From: an uncultured Erythrobacter sp.
GTDB taxonomy: Bacteria > Pseudomonadota > Alphaproteobacteria > Sphingomonadales > Sphingomonadaceae
Assembly (NCBI GenBank): GCA_947488325.1
Contig: CANKYZ010000003.1
Span: forward strand, 434,001 to 498,000
Reading direction: 5' to 3'
Length of the DNA stretch: 64,000 nt
Both the position numbers and the translations under genes were made by a program. Position 1 is the first letter of the stretch. Each line of letters starts with the position of its first letter. Positions 1-9,261 of this stretch are shown in pieces. The notes under the pieces were generated by a model. The model saw only the letters and a list, made by a program, of their open reading frames with translations. It was not told the origin of the DNA and ran no database searches.

Positions 1-230
1 TTTTCGCCATCGATAAAGACTTCGAATTTACCACTTTCAATATAGGTCGTTTGGCTGTGGGGATGCGTGTGCACATCGCCGACAGAACCCTTTTCGAGCC
101 AAACCCGAACGAGCATTACTTCAGGTCCATAGCCTAGGATTTGACGAGAGATGCCTCCCCCCAAATCCTCTTTCAGCGTTTCCTTTGCAACCACAAAGGG
201 CGGACTTGCCGCGCTCACCAGTGTCGCCAT
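1..230 (-). CDS. kdgF: KdgF-like cupin protein, 3' end cut by window edge
   Basis: The minus strand reads from an ATG at 230 off the window edge, giving 76 residues. They contain a cupin metal motif, HTHPHSQ, followed by YIESGKFEVFIDG, the usual first cupin box. The gene starts only 3 bases after the stop of the PL17 lyase gene and is therefore probably co-transcribed with it. Small cupins of this kind next to alginate or pectin lyases are usually KdgF, which promotes ring opening of 4,5-unsaturated uronate released by exolytic lyases. The family and place fit well. The specific KdgF role is inferred from context, because other single-domain cupins share the same metal motif and the C-terminal half is not visible. 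Confidence 0.75.
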   Translation of the reverse strand, partial: MATLVSAASPPFVVAKETLKEDLGGGISRQILGYGPEVMLVRVWLEKGSVGDVHTHPHSQTTYIESGKFEVFIDGE

Positions 231-233
231 TTT

Positions 234-2426
234 CTAGTTTTCCTCTCCGGTGAGTGTGATCACCGCAGCAAATCCCGTCCAAGCGATTGACTCGCCATCA
301 AGCGTGACGGTGTGCGCCTGCTCTGGTTCGGGATTGTGCGATACGGCGATCGAGTATCGCTGCCCTGATTCCAGGGTCAGGCGCAAAATATCCAATCCGT
401 CGATACGGTCATGATCAAGGCTGGCAATTAGGCTGCGGCTATCGAGCGTTTGTTCGGCTGCACCATCATAGCTGCCATGCGCTTCGATCAGGCTGACAAA
501 GCTAGCCTCACCTTCACGCTGCGCGCGCAGCATAAGAAGCGGTTCGCGGCGAAGATTGAATTCAGGATCATTCGCTCCGCTTTCGCCCAATACTGCTGTT
601 AGAGGGCCGTTCCCGGCGAACCGGTAGGTGTAGAAACGTCCATCGAGTATCCATGTAAGCGCACCCGAACCGTCGGCGATTTCTGCCTGAGCATCCACCC
701 AGATATGCTGATAGCCATTCTCCGTACCCAGCACAGGTCGTTCTGCAACCTTGCCTTGCATATCGAAATCATACTCCATGATATGGCCGGAAAAATGCAG
801 CGGCAGATCGTATTGATGTGCTTCACCGCTGCTCGCATGAACGAGGTCAATGATCACGGGCGCTTCAAGCCCAGGAATATCTGGCATCAGCATCGTACGG
901 CGCATATTTACACCGGGATAGGCGCTGTCGATCTGTGCACTGGTGACCTGAAGGCCGGGTGCATCTGAGAAATACAATTGCTCCGGCCAATTTGCATCAG
1001 CGACCCGAACATCGCCGTCAAAATGACTGCGCTCGTCCACGACCAGTGTGTTATGCGCCACAGACGTTTTCGCCCACGTCGTATTTTCAGGCAGGTATCT
1101 GCCACCGCGCTTTGCCACAATGTTCAGGAATCGGGCAGCGCCGTAATCACGGACAATCTCATTGCCATTGTCGTAGAGCTGAAAGGCAAGCTTGTCGAAA
1201 TGACCGTGCCCCATGCCTTGCGAACTGTTTTTGGCGATCAGGACCGTCGCAGGTTCACCTTCAGCATTGGCCGTGCCCTGCCGCAATATAGCGACTGCGC
1301 CTTCATCGCCATTGGGACCATCTGTAAGCAGCAAGGACTGGAATGGAAATGGAGCAGCTTCGCCAGCAGCCAGGTCGCTAGCGACGCGCATCCCGTTCGC
1401 GGTCAGTACAGTTCGCCCTTGGAATTCCGCAACCGACAGCAGCGAAGGATCGCCTGTTTGCGCATAAGCAATCGCGATACCGTCATAGAGTTCCGCAGTG
1501 CGCAGGCTCTTATCCCGAATTGCATCGTTGAACGGGAAGAAATATCCACGATAGCTCAGTTGCACTGTAGTGCGCAGAGCCTTCAACAAGATACCATCAC
1601 GATGTTCGAAAATCTTGCGCTCTGGCTCATTACGTTCAACTGCATCGGCAAAGACTAGGAAGGGCAGCAACGCAAAACGCTGATAATATGGACCCTCGGT
1701 ATAATAACCATCAGGCGAAAAAAGTAGTTCGGTCTGACGGATAAAACCAGCTTCCCCGCTTTTGTTTGATCCCATCAACGCGCGTTCGACCATGTCCTGA
1801 TCGCCGAGTAAATAACCAGTCATCCCAACACCAGCGGTAGCCCATGTTGCATGGTTATGGATGCGGTCAAACGTATTGGCCGATTCAACCGAAAGAAAAT
1901 ACACAGCCGGACGGAAGACGTTATCATCGATGTTCTGACGATCATCGACGCTCAACGTATCGCGAATATCGCCGTAGCCCTGCACCGCATGGACCAGCCA
2001 CATGGCATCGTTCAAAACTTGCCAGAATATCCGCCCCGAGTATTGATCATGCCGTTCTGGGTGATCGCCTAAAGTTGGATAGAGCTCTGCATATTCAAGT
2101 AGCATATCACGGACATAATCGCGGTACCGCTCATCCCCAGTTATCCGGAATATCTGCCCGCCGAGATAGATCGCTCGGAAGTTACGCTTATGCTGTTCGT
2201 GCGTGTAGCCGCCGCCGGGATCTTTGGGCACCGGAACGACGATGCCATCTGCCATCATCGTGTCGAGAAAACCGGTCGCACGCGCGAGCTCGGCGGCATA
2301 AAGCGGCGGCAAATCTGCTGTGACCACTGCAACCTCTGAATGCCTCTCGACATGCGCCTCTGCGAGCGCTGGCTGCGAAATCGCGACAAAAGCACAAGCG
2401 GACAGAGAGAGAAGTGCACGCCTCAT
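234..2426 (-). CDS. PL17 oligoalginate lyase (alginate_lyase + heparinase II/III-like)
   Basis: This 730-residue secreted enzyme would release unsaturated monouronate from alginate oligomers by exolytic beta-elimination. Residues 1-22 look like a signal peptide (cleavage after ALA). An alpha/alpha-barrel domain follows, with the PL17 catalytic-type pair N191-H192 (RIHNHATWATAG) and the tyrosine-rich stretch YYTEGPYYQR at 241-250. The C-terminal beta-sandwich of heparinase II/III type has the family sequence GHGHFDKLAFQLYDNG near residue 405. The length matches PL17. Its ATG overlaps the stop of the PL6 gene by 4 bases (ATGA), so the two lyases are translationally coupled. PL15 or heparinase-like enzymes share the fold, but the PL6 partner and the motifs favour PL17. 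Confidence 0.9.
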   Translation of the reverse strand: MRRALLSLSACAFVAISQPALAEAHVERHSEVAVVTADLPPLYAAELARATGFLDTMMADGIVVPVPKDPGGGYTHEQHKRNFRAIYLGGQIFRITGDERYRDYVRDMLLEYAELYPTLGDHPERHDQYSGRIFWQVLNDAMWLVHAVQGYGDIRDTLSVDDRQNIDDNVFRPAVYFLSVESANTFDRIHNHATWATAGVGMTGYLLGDQDMVERALMGSNKSGEAGFIRQTELLFSPDGYYTEGPYYQRFALLPFLVFADAVERNEPERKIFEHRDGILLKALRTTVQLSYRGYFFPFNDAIRDKSLRTAELYDGIAIAYAQTGDPSLLSVAEFQGRTVLTANGMRVASDLAAGEAAPFPFQSLLLTDGPNGDEGAVAILRQGTANAEGEPATVLIAKNSSQGMGHGHFDKLAFQLYDNGNEIVRDYGAARFLNIVAKRGGRYLPENTTWAKTSVAHNTLVVDERSHFDGDVRVADANWPEQLYFSDAPGLQVTSAQIDSAYPGVNMRRTMLMPDIPGLEAPVIIDLVHASSGEAHQYDLPLHFSGHIMEYDFDMQGKVAERPVLGTENGYQHIWVDAQAEIADGSGALTWILDGRFYTYRFAGNGPLTAVLGESGANDPEFNLRREPLLMLRAQREGEASFVSLIEAHGSYDGAAEQTLDSRSLIASLDHDRIDGLDILRLTLESGQRYSIAVSHNPEPEQAHTVTLDGESIAWTGFAAVITLTGEEN

Positions 2427-4693
2427 TGTTCGACCTCACCGGCAAAGACATTGCCCGATTGCGCAGCTCGATGTTCGCCATCGTAATTCAATTCCTCCAA
2501 CATAAGGTCCGGTGTCCCGGCGAATTGATTGCCTGTCAGAGTGGTAGCTGGCGTCCCAACCGTGTGAACCACACGAAACGGCGCAGAGGCTGCGACTTGA
2601 TTGCCCGCGATTTCGGCAATTTGAACACCGTGTAGGTTGAGCGAGGCTCCCGAACCATTGGTTGCAGCAAGGCCAATATCAGCCATAGCATTGGCAGAAA
2701 AATTGACGAACGGACCAAAGGTGCTCTCATCACGGCCCCCGCGATACACGTCAGCGACCGGGCCGCCGATGCTGGCAAAACTGCTGTTGGTAATGTCGAG
2801 ATATTCAATGTTGTATTGGCCGAAATCTTCGGTCTCGGCGGCGGCAGAAACAACCGCGCCGGTCACGTTAATAAAGTTGCTATTAGTGATCGACACTCGA
2901 TCAGCCAGCGCACTTTTGCCTAGGGTCAGCACGTTGAATGACTTGTTGACCTCCAAATTCTGGACTGTGACTCTGTCCATTTCAATCGTAAGGTTCGACT
3001 TGATTGGATAAGTCGTCGTGCGGATCACCGAATTGCCAACCGAATCGGGTGCGAGCGCACCGTCGATAGTCAGATTGGCAAGTTGCAGATTTCCACCTTG
3101 GCGAAGCTCGAACAGATAGGGTCGCGTGAAGAAGATGGCAGGGGGATCAGCCCCCTCGGCAGCCGCGCCGCGGATCGTAACCGCAACATTAAGCGGCAAG
3201 GTGCGATTGACCACATATTCACCGCTGGTGAGCTCCAAGACATCACCATTGGACGCGGCCAACACAGCCGCGACCAGCGTGTCATCACCAGGTAAAACCT
3301 GCGTTACCCCTCCCGATGCACCAAAAATGGCTTCATTGCCCGGCTTGGCATACCAATCCGGACCGACTTGATCGAGCGTCACCGGACGAAGATCGCGCGG
3401 CGCTCCGAGATGAGCGAATGCAGGATCGACCGGATAGAGAAGGCCGTTATCGGCGCGCTCCATTTCAATCGACTGCTGCCTGAAAGACGACAGTTCATCG
3501 GCCACTCCTCCTTGCGTCACTACATTCCCGGCAAAGGCAATCCCTGACACGTCATCATAAACTTCAAGAAAGGACTCAGCCTCAAGACCACCAAGCAAAT
3601 TGTTCGCAAAGCTACTGTCAGACGGTGCGGCAGAGCGCTCTTCATCCGCGCCAACGTTAAATCCAACACGCCTGCTATCGATGATTGTGTTGCCATCAAT
3701 GGTTGCACCGGCCACTTCGACATAACGATTGACTGGCGAGTTCGGCACGCCATTCATGATCGCAAGCGCACTCGAGAAAGCCTCCCCGCGCAAGCCCTCC
3801 ATGTAGTTGCCGCGCACTGTCTGGCCGCGGTTAATCACACGAATGCCGCCTGTGTAATCCTTACCTCCGCCAAGAAACACGTTGCGCTCAACCACGGCGT
3901 CATCGCCATGACGCAACGTCAAGGTCCCGCGCGATCGCAAGAACACATTGCCGCGAAAAATATTACCGCCGGATTTTGAAGAGATGATTTCAACTTCGCC
4001 ATCAGTCCGGTCAAAAATGTTATTCTCAACCAAAGTTTCAGATCGATACATCGAATATCTGCTCGTACCGATGCGCAGCGTTTCACCGCCATTCGACCCA
4101 AGCACAGGACGTGGTCCGAAATAGTTGTGATCAATTCGGTGGCCGTTGGTGCGACTTTCCTCGCTATCGAGCCTTACAGCCAGCGTCACGCCCTTGTTCG
4201 TCTTTCCAACCATGTGATTATGATCGAACCGGTTATTTTGACCATAAATGCCGACCCAATAATCCGATTCGTAGCGATCTGGCTTACTAAAATTGTCGAT
4301 GACGATTTCGGTCACACGCGAATTGCTGGCGATGTCGTCTTTGGTTCTGCGGAAAGAAACAACTTCGCCACGCGGGCTATATCCATCGCGGAACACCAAC
4401 CCCGTGACGACTATATATTGGCCTCCAACACGAAGGCTGGATTGACCTGTAAGGAAAACCGAACCGGCATCTTCAGAAGTCACTGTGATTGGAGCGTCAG
4501 ACCGCCCTTCGCCGGTAATCACCAAATCAAAGTCGCGCCATTCGCCGTTGGCCAGGATGATAATATCACCCGCCTCAACGTTACTCAACGCAGCCGCATA
4601 TTCAGCTTGATTACGAACGAAGTGGTGCTCCGCAAAAGCAGGCGTGGCTGTAAACCACGCGGCCAGCACCACAAGGCATAGCCTTGCAAGCAT
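2423..4693 (-). CDS. PL6 alginate lyase, two beta-helix domains
   Basis: This 756-residue enzyme is a chondroitinase-B/PL6 family alginate lyase with a signal peptide (residues 1-21). The N-terminal parallel beta-helix carries N201 (SNGGETLRIG), E233 and E235 (DGEVEII), K240 (SSKSGG) and R261 (LTLRHG). These keep exactly the spacing that I recall for the calcium ligands and the Lys/Arg catalytic pair of the PL6 enzyme AlyGC (N181, E213, E215, K220, R241), an offset of +20. The remaining ~400 residues form a second beta-helix-like region, as in two-domain PL6 enzymes. It is the first gene of the lyase group: a 108-bp gap separates it from the GntR gene and its stop overlaps the PL17 start. Substrate preference (poly-G or poly-MG) cannot be read from the sequence. 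Confidence 0.93.
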   Translation of the reverse strand: MLARLCLVVLAAWFTATPAFAEHHFVRNQAEYAAALSNVEAGDIIILANGEWRDFDLVITGEGRSDAPITVTSEDAGSVFLTGQSSLRVGGQYIVVTGLVFRDGYSPRGEVVSFRRTKDDIASNSRVTEIVIDNFSKPDRYESDYWVGIYGQNNRFDHNHMVGKTNKGVTLAVRLDSEESRTNGHRIDHNYFGPRPVLGSNGGETLRIGTSRYSMYRSETLVENNIFDRTDGEVEIISSKSGGNIFRGNVFLRSRGTLTLRHGDDAVVERNVFLGGGKDYTGGIRVINRGQTVRGNYMEGLRGEAFSSALAIMNGVPNSPVNRYVEVAGATIDGNTIIDSRRVGFNVGADEERSAAPSDSSFANNLLGGLEAESFLEVYDDVSGIAFAGNVVTQGGVADELSSFRQQSIEMERADNGLLYPVDPAFAHLGAPRDLRPVTLDQVGPDWYAKPGNEAIFGASGGVTQVLPGDDTLVAAVLAASNGDVLELTSGEYVVNRTLPLNVAVTIRGAAAEGADPPAIFFTRPYLFELRQGGNLQLANLTIDGALAPDSVGNSVIRTTTYPIKSNLTIEMDRVTVQNLEVNKSFNVLTLGKSALADRVSITNSNFINVTGAVVSAAAETEDFGQYNIEYLDITNSSFASIGGPVADVYRGGRDESTFGPFVNFSANAMADIGLAATNGSGASLNLHGVQIAEIAGNQVAASAPFRVVHTVGTPATTLTGNQFAGTPDLMLEELNYDGEHRAAQSGNVFAGEVEQ

Positions 4694-4801
4694 CCCATCA
4701 ATCCCCTCATCCAGTTATTAGGAGAATGACTATATACCGCAGTCCACCATTGTCAATCAATCTGGCATATTATTGTGGGAGCTAATGTATTACCAATTTG
4801 G
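4694..4801 (-). promoter_or_regulatory. Probable promoter region of the PL6-PL17-cupin operon
   Basis: This 108-bp AT-rich gap between the GntR gene and the PL6 gene is the only long spacer upstream of the lyase genes. It includes GTATTACCAAT at 4787-4797. Read on the minus strand this is ATTGGTAATAC, close to the ATTGGTAT half-site seen in the receptor and zwf promoter regions. No clear -35/-10 pair can be assigned with confidence. Confidence 0.35.
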
Positions 4802-5569
4802 CTAGCCAATCTTGGCGGACGCAGCGAAACGTTCCCGGCTTTTTGAAGCACGCTCTTGGACTTCTTCCAGCGCCATCCGCTCGGTTGCATCGAGCATCGC
4901 TTCGATTAGGCGATGAAAGTGCTCACGCATCGCATTGCGGGCTCTAGAAGGATCGCGATCACGCAGCGCAAAGAAAATCGCTTCATGTTCGGCCGTCCGC
5001 GAATCTGCATCATGGACGCAGACTGCTTCGTAGGTTGTTTTGACGGCCGGAATCTCTTCACGCATACGCCAGAGCGACTTCACCGTATGCACCATCGCGC
5101 TATTGTTTGATGATTCCGCGATGGTTCGATGAAATTGTTCGTCAGCCTCGTTTGCAGCCGCTTCGTCGCCAGTGCGCATTTGCTCAACCAGCTGAGAGAG
5201 GCGTTCGATAGCTTCGTCGGAAATGTTATGGGCAGCTAAGGCCGCCGCTTCGGATTCAACCAATAGGCGGGCTTCCGTCACCTCAAACGCACTGGCTGCA
5301 GGTAAAGCAGACCGTTCCTCCAACTGCTTTTCACTGACATAAACGCCAGAACCAGTCTTGATATCAAGCCGGCCAACAGCCTGAAGGGCGATCTCAGCCT
5401 CTCGAATAGTTACACGGCTCACACCCAGCCGCTCGGCGAGCTCGCGCTCGCCGGGAAGCCGTGTTCCTGGTGGAAACGCGCCCTCATTTATCAGTCCCGA
5501 AATCTGTTCTGCAACAGATTGGAATAGTCGTTTACCGGTCATGCCGTATCCCTGCTGCTGGAATGCCAA
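4802..5569 (-). CDS. GntR-family regulator, FCD (FadR) subfamily
   Basis: This is a 255-residue transcription factor. A winged helix-turn-helix at residues ~11-78 contains RLPGERELAERLGVSRVTIREA, split here as the standard GntR signature around residues 38-57. An all-helical FCD ligand domain follows at ~95-235, with acidic and histidine positions (EQFHRTIAES, EHEAIFFAL, EHFHRLIEA) of the kind that bind a metal and a sugar-acid ligand. An internal ATG at codon 10 (MTGKRLFQ) could also be the start. The gene lies between the upstream TonB receptor and the PL6 lyase on the same strand. It is therefore probably the local repressor, relieved by an alginate breakdown product such as an unsaturated uronate or KDG. 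The ligand is inferred from context. Confidence 0.9.
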   Translation of the reverse strand: MAFQQQGYGMTGKRLFQSVAEQISGLINEGAFPPGTRLPGERELAERLGVSRVTIREAEIALQAVGRLDIKTGSGVYVSEKQLEERSALPAASAFEVTEARLLVESEAAALAAHNISDEAIERLSQLVEQMRTGDEAAANEADEQFHRTIAESSNNSAMVHTVKSLWRMREEIPAVKTTYEAVCVHDADSRTAEHEAIFFALRDRDPSRARNAMREHFHRLIEAMLDATERMALEEVQERASKSRERFAASAKIG

Positions 5570-5623
5570 TTGTCTCCGTCATTCGGCCACCACTAGATGG
5601 ACTAGGATGGCCAGTCAAAGGAC

Positions 5624-5655
5624 GGGCTGCCGCAGCCCCTCAACGGCGGCAGCCC
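5624..5655 (-). terminator. Perfect 10-bp hairpin after the TonB receptor gene
   Basis: GGGCTGCCGC (5624-5633) and GCGGCAGCCC (5646-5655) form a perfect 10-bp stem with a 12-base loop. It lies 7 bases beyond the receptor stop and about 55 bases before the GntR start. On the transcribed minus strand it is followed by GTCCTTTG rather than a run of U. It is therefore either a weak terminator or a processing/stability hairpin that keeps receptor mRNA levels above those of the regulator. Confidence 0.45.
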
Positions 5656-5662
5656 TAACTGA

Positions 5663-8600
5663 TCAGAACTTCACGCGGACACCGGCGAAGTAGCGCGGGC
5701 CATAAACTTGGATCGCACCAAAATCATCATCCGCGCCGCGGAAATTGGTCCGTGGTTCATTGAAAAGGTTGATCCCTTCGATCGTGAAGCGGACGTTCCG
5801 GTTCAAGCTGTACGACACGCGTGCTTCGAATACGCCGACATCATCGACATAACGAATGCGACCTGGCGTCGAGACGAACTGCTGAAAGTACTCACTACGA
5901 TATTTGTAGACACCTTGGAAATCGAAATCACCGATTTCGTAATACGCCTGTGCGGACAAGACATGCTCAGAAAAACCGAACAGATTCGATGGAGCGATCA
6001 GGCCATTGCTTGTGCTGGTTGTGCCATCGTCATTAAGTGATGTGATCGCACCAAGCGTATCGTCTTCAAATTCAAAATCTGAGTCAGCATAATTGTAACT
6101 CAACTTGAAGCCAAGGCCGTCCAGTGGTGCAGGCAGGTAGTGGAAACGGTGCGCTGCTGTAACTTCGATGCCGTAGATTGTACTGGTGTTATCATTGGTG
6201 TTGACCGAAGTGACCAACAGATCAGCAGTGGTCCCGCCAACATTGAATGTCTCAAATACGCCAACGGTTTCAAACCCTCCGTCGAAGCTTTTGTAATAAG
6301 CATTGAACGCAAGGATCGTGTCCTCGTTCGGGTACCATTCAAGTCCTGCGTCGATGTTCCAAGACAGCAGCGGATCTGTGCCGGGATTACCGGTTGCCGA
6401 GACACCGCTGACGCCGCCGAAGAGTGCATCCTCTGGTGTCGCAAAGTCATCGTTTGCATTGACATTAATCACCCGGCCATCACCAAGATCAGATGGGTCT
6501 GGACGCGACAGGGACCGGTAGACTGCAAACCTGCCAAGGAGGTCAGGCTGCAATTCCGCCACCACATTCAGACTAGGCAAGAATTCGGTGTAAGATGCCG
6601 AAGAATTTGTGATGCTAAGATCGTTGGGATCTTCTTGCAATACAAAGCCAGCCACGCCGTCATCATCAGCGTCATTCAGCACGAATGAAAGCGTGGTGCG
6701 GAAAGCTCGTGATTGCACATTCGTGTTGACCACACGAAGACCAAGATTACCGCGCACCGGCATATCGCCGAGCTCACTATCAAAATCTGCTTGAACATAA
6801 CCAGCCCAAGTACGCTCAGTTACGTCTGTGTTCTGAATGGAATCGAAGTCCCCAGTTGGGAAAATTGGAATGCCGTCGTCATCGAATGCCAGTCCCGATG
6901 GGTCCTCACGCTCCAAGACCTGCGCGATGCACAATGCATCAAAAGTCGCGAATGTGTTGGTCGTCCCAATCACATTCCCATCTAAGTCAACATTGGTGAC
7001 AAGTGCATTACCGCCAGAAACGGAAGATAAGAACCCGCTTTCAGGGAATGCAGTACGACATTCCTGATTCGCGATCGCCAACGCACCTGTGGTTGACGTG
7101 TCGTTGTAGGTGTTCTCAAACCGGCTTGTGCCGTTTGAAGCACCAGGCACGTCACGATAGATCAATTCTTGATAGCGTGTGCCGGCCTGGACTAGATTGA
7201 AGAAACCATCCGTCTCATAGGCAACGTCGCCGCGAACGGCCCAGATGCTGTTGAAGCGATCTTGCTCAAGATCAGCGCGAAGACGTGGATCGTTAGCGAA
7301 GAGATTGTGATCATTTACGTCGAAATTCTGCACAACGAAATTGAGTGCCTCAGATCCGTTCTGTTGGATCTGTACAACATTCTCAACCCGGTCATCCTGA
7401 GTGCCACCATCGTTTTCGATACTCGGCGTGAATGCCCCAGTATTGCCAAAGATGTCTTCATCATCTTCGGTCCGGAAACGGATTTGAACCGCCTCTTCGA
7501 TACGCGATGTTTCTGAATAGGACGCATCGAGCGAAACTGTCAGTCGGTCCGCTGGCCGGAAATCGATCGACAAACCACCGCCAAAATATTCTTCATCGCG
7601 TTCTAGATATTCACTGACAGCTTCGATGCGTTGCTCGCTCGTAAACTGGCGAAGCGCGCCAGATTCGGTGAACAACAAGTCAAACCCTTCGATAGAGTTT
7701 GGCGCATCCTGTTCATCAATCCGGCGACCCTCAGCAAAGTTTAGGTCAGAACGCTGCTCGATGAACAAACGGTTTGAATATTGGAAATCAGCATTAATGT
7801 CGACGTCCGGGCTCGGCTGATACTGAATGGCTGCAAAAAACGCATCGCGTGTATCATCCGTGATGTTTGAGCGGAACGAATAGCTGTTGCGCGCAATCAC
7901 GAATGGTAGAGTGACGCTGCCATCCCTCAACCCGTCGATCGTGCTACCACTGGTGTCGCAATTGCCATCATCATTCAAACCATCTGAGTTACCACCCACA
8001 GGTAAGGATGGATCAACGATGCAGGCGCGAATTGTGTTTGATACATTCGCTTCCTGCTCAGGATTGGTGGTTTCGTTGCGCTGAAAACCCAGCGAAATGC
8101 CCAGCTCGCCGTCACCAACGTTATATTGATCAACATAGCTTAATGTGCCGCGATAGCCGAACTGTTGGAAACGCTGCTCCGAATCAATGTCGAGATTGTC
8201 CGGGTTTACGTTCAGCTTGAAACCGCCCTGAATCCGCCGTCGCCCGTAATCGAGTGGGCGCACTGTCTCCAAAACAATTTGACCCGCAACACCACCTTCT
8301 ATGTAGCTTGCAGCTTGTGTCTTATAAATACCAACCTTGCTAAACAGTTCAGACGGAAACTGACTAAAATTGACCGAGCGATCGCCGCTACCATTACTTG
8401 CGACACGGCCATTGATGACTGTGGAACCCAAAAACGGACCAAGGCCGCGAATTGAGATTTCCGTCGCACCGCCTTGCTCACGGTGCGAGCCCGCACCCGT
8501 CAGCGTTTCAAGCGCTTCACCAATAGAGAGTGCAGGCAAATCACCGATTTCGTTCGCCGACAGAGCGTCGAAAACTTCGGTCGAATTCCGCTTTTCCTCA

Positions 8601-8794
8601 ATCGAACCCTGAATCGTAGCACGGATGCCCGAAACCACAATCTCGCCGCCGGCATCTACCGCCTCATCCTCAGCGACTTCGACTGGTTCTTCCTGAGCCA
8701 AAGCCGGTGCCGAAACCACCGCGGTTCCTGCAAGCAATGCAGCTGAAAGTGAAACGCGCGTACGGGCGCCATGACGGGCCACTCGAAGTACCAT
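5663..8794 (-). CDS. TonB-dependent receptor (Xanthomonas/Caulobacter type), alginate locus
   Basis: This 1043-residue outer-membrane receptor probably imports alginate oligosaccharides. It has a signal peptide of about 33 residues ending in APALAQ. A TonB-box-like region with IVVSGIRATIQGSIEEKRNS precedes the plug domain (~70-190, with IRGLGPFLGSTVINGR). A long beta-barrel ends in an aromatic residue (FAGVRVKF). The VSGIR...KRN sequence is typical of the large Caulobacter-type receptors linked to carbohydrates. The ATG at 8794 has a strong ribosome site GGAGGGG. It is the first gene of the minus-strand alginate set and faces a paralogue across a 467-bp divergent promoter region. The substrate is inferred from its neighbours. 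Confidence 0.9.
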   Translation of the reverse strand: MVLRVARHGARTRVSLSAALLAGTAVVSAPALAQEEPVEVAEDEAVDAGGEIVVSGIRATIQGSIEEKRNSTEVFDALSANEIGDLPALSIGEALETLTGAGSHREQGGATEISIRGLGPFLGSTVINGRVASNGSGDRSVNFSQFPSELFSKVGIYKTQAASYIEGGVAGQIVLETVRPLDYGRRRIQGGFKLNVNPDNLDIDSEQRFQQFGYRGTLSYVDQYNVGDGELGISLGFQRNETTNPEQEANVSNTIRACIVDPSLPVGGNSDGLNDDGNCDTSGSTIDGLRDGSVTLPFVIARNSYSFRSNITDDTRDAFFAAIQYQPSPDVDINADFQYSNRLFIEQRSDLNFAEGRRIDEQDAPNSIEGFDLLFTESGALRQFTSEQRIEAVSEYLERDEEYFGGGLSIDFRPADRLTVSLDASYSETSRIEEAVQIRFRTEDDEDIFGNTGAFTPSIENDGGTQDDRVENVVQIQQNGSEALNFVVQNFDVNDHNLFANDPRLRADLEQDRFNSIWAVRGDVAYETDGFFNLVQAGTRYQELIYRDVPGASNGTSRFENTYNDTSTTGALAIANQECRTAFPESGFLSSVSGGNALVTNVDLDGNVIGTTNTFATFDALCIAQVLEREDPSGLAFDDDGIPIFPTGDFDSIQNTDVTERTWAGYVQADFDSELGDMPVRGNLGLRVVNTNVQSRAFRTTLSFVLNDADDDGVAGFVLQEDPNDLSITNSSASYTEFLPSLNVVAELQPDLLGRFAVYRSLSRPDPSDLGDGRVINVNANDDFATPEDALFGGVSGVSATGNPGTDPLLSWNIDAGLEWYPNEDTILAFNAYYKSFDGGFETVGVFETFNVGGTTADLLVTSVNTNDNTSTIYGIEVTAAHRFHYLPAPLDGLGFKLSYNYADSDFEFEDDTLGAITSLNDDGTTSTSNGLIAPSNLFGFSEHVLSAQAYYEIGDFDFQGVYKYRSEYFQQFVSTPGRIRYVDDVGVFEARVSYSLNRNVRFTIEGINLFNEPRTNFRGADDDFGAIQVYGPRYFAGVRVKF

Positions 8795-9261
8795 TTAGTC
8801 CCCTCCCTTGGGTATCTTTTATGGCTCATTGGTATCTGGCGTTGAAATTTTGTCAACCGGAAGCCTAGTCCCCTTTTCACTTTTGGTTAGTCCAAACACA
8901 CGACCCTGTTGGAACACGATTACCGGCACGATCGAGTGTAAGTCCTTTAACTTATTGTTTGATTGTATTTTTATTCGATGTTCGCGATGCACACGTAGAA
9001 ACACACTCACCAGCTCAATAGTGGTATCGCTGTCGAGAGTGATGCAGAATTGTAACAAATGTCACAAAATCGAGATGATGCTCCACGAGCCAGTGCACCG
9101 GACCGGGCTACTAAAGTCCCGGAATTCGGGTATTTTTGAATTTGGATTATTTATTGGTATGACAAACTTGACCTCATAGGCCTGATCCTTTGGTTGACTA
9201 ACCAATGTACCGGCTTACCATTCGTCAAGGTCAATCAAATGATTGGTGATGGGAGAGAAAA
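8795..9261. promoter_or_regulatory. 467-bp divergent promoter region between two TonB receptors
   Basis: There is no convincing gene here. The region is AT-rich and must hold promoters for both receptors. It contains ATTGGTAT at 8828-8835 and again at 9153-9160, and the inverted repeat TTGGTTGACTAACCAA at 9190-9205. These are candidate sites for the nearby GntR regulator. A second sequence, TTGTAACAAATGTCACAAA at about 9051-9069, contains a loose inverted repeat. A forward reading frame at 8808-9179 lacks homology features and is not called. Confidence 0.5.
9190..9205. promoter_or_regulatory. Candidate GntR operator, inverted repeat
   Basis: TTGGTTGACTAACCAA has perfect 6-bp arms around a 4-base centre. 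It lies 57 bases before the start codon of the plus-strand receptor. Symmetry, position and the resemblance to the ATTGGTA half-sites elsewhere in the alginate locus suggest an operator. The link to the GntR protein is inference. Confidence 0.4.

Noticed and set aside
978..1658. 226-codon plus-strand reading frame
   Set aside because: It lies wholly inside the PL17 gene in antisense, has no ribosome site or recognisable domain, and follows from codon bias of the real gene.
8808..9179. 123-codon forward frame between the two TonB receptors
   Set aside because: Lies in the shared promoter region, has Cys- and Thr-rich random-looking composition and no ribosome site.
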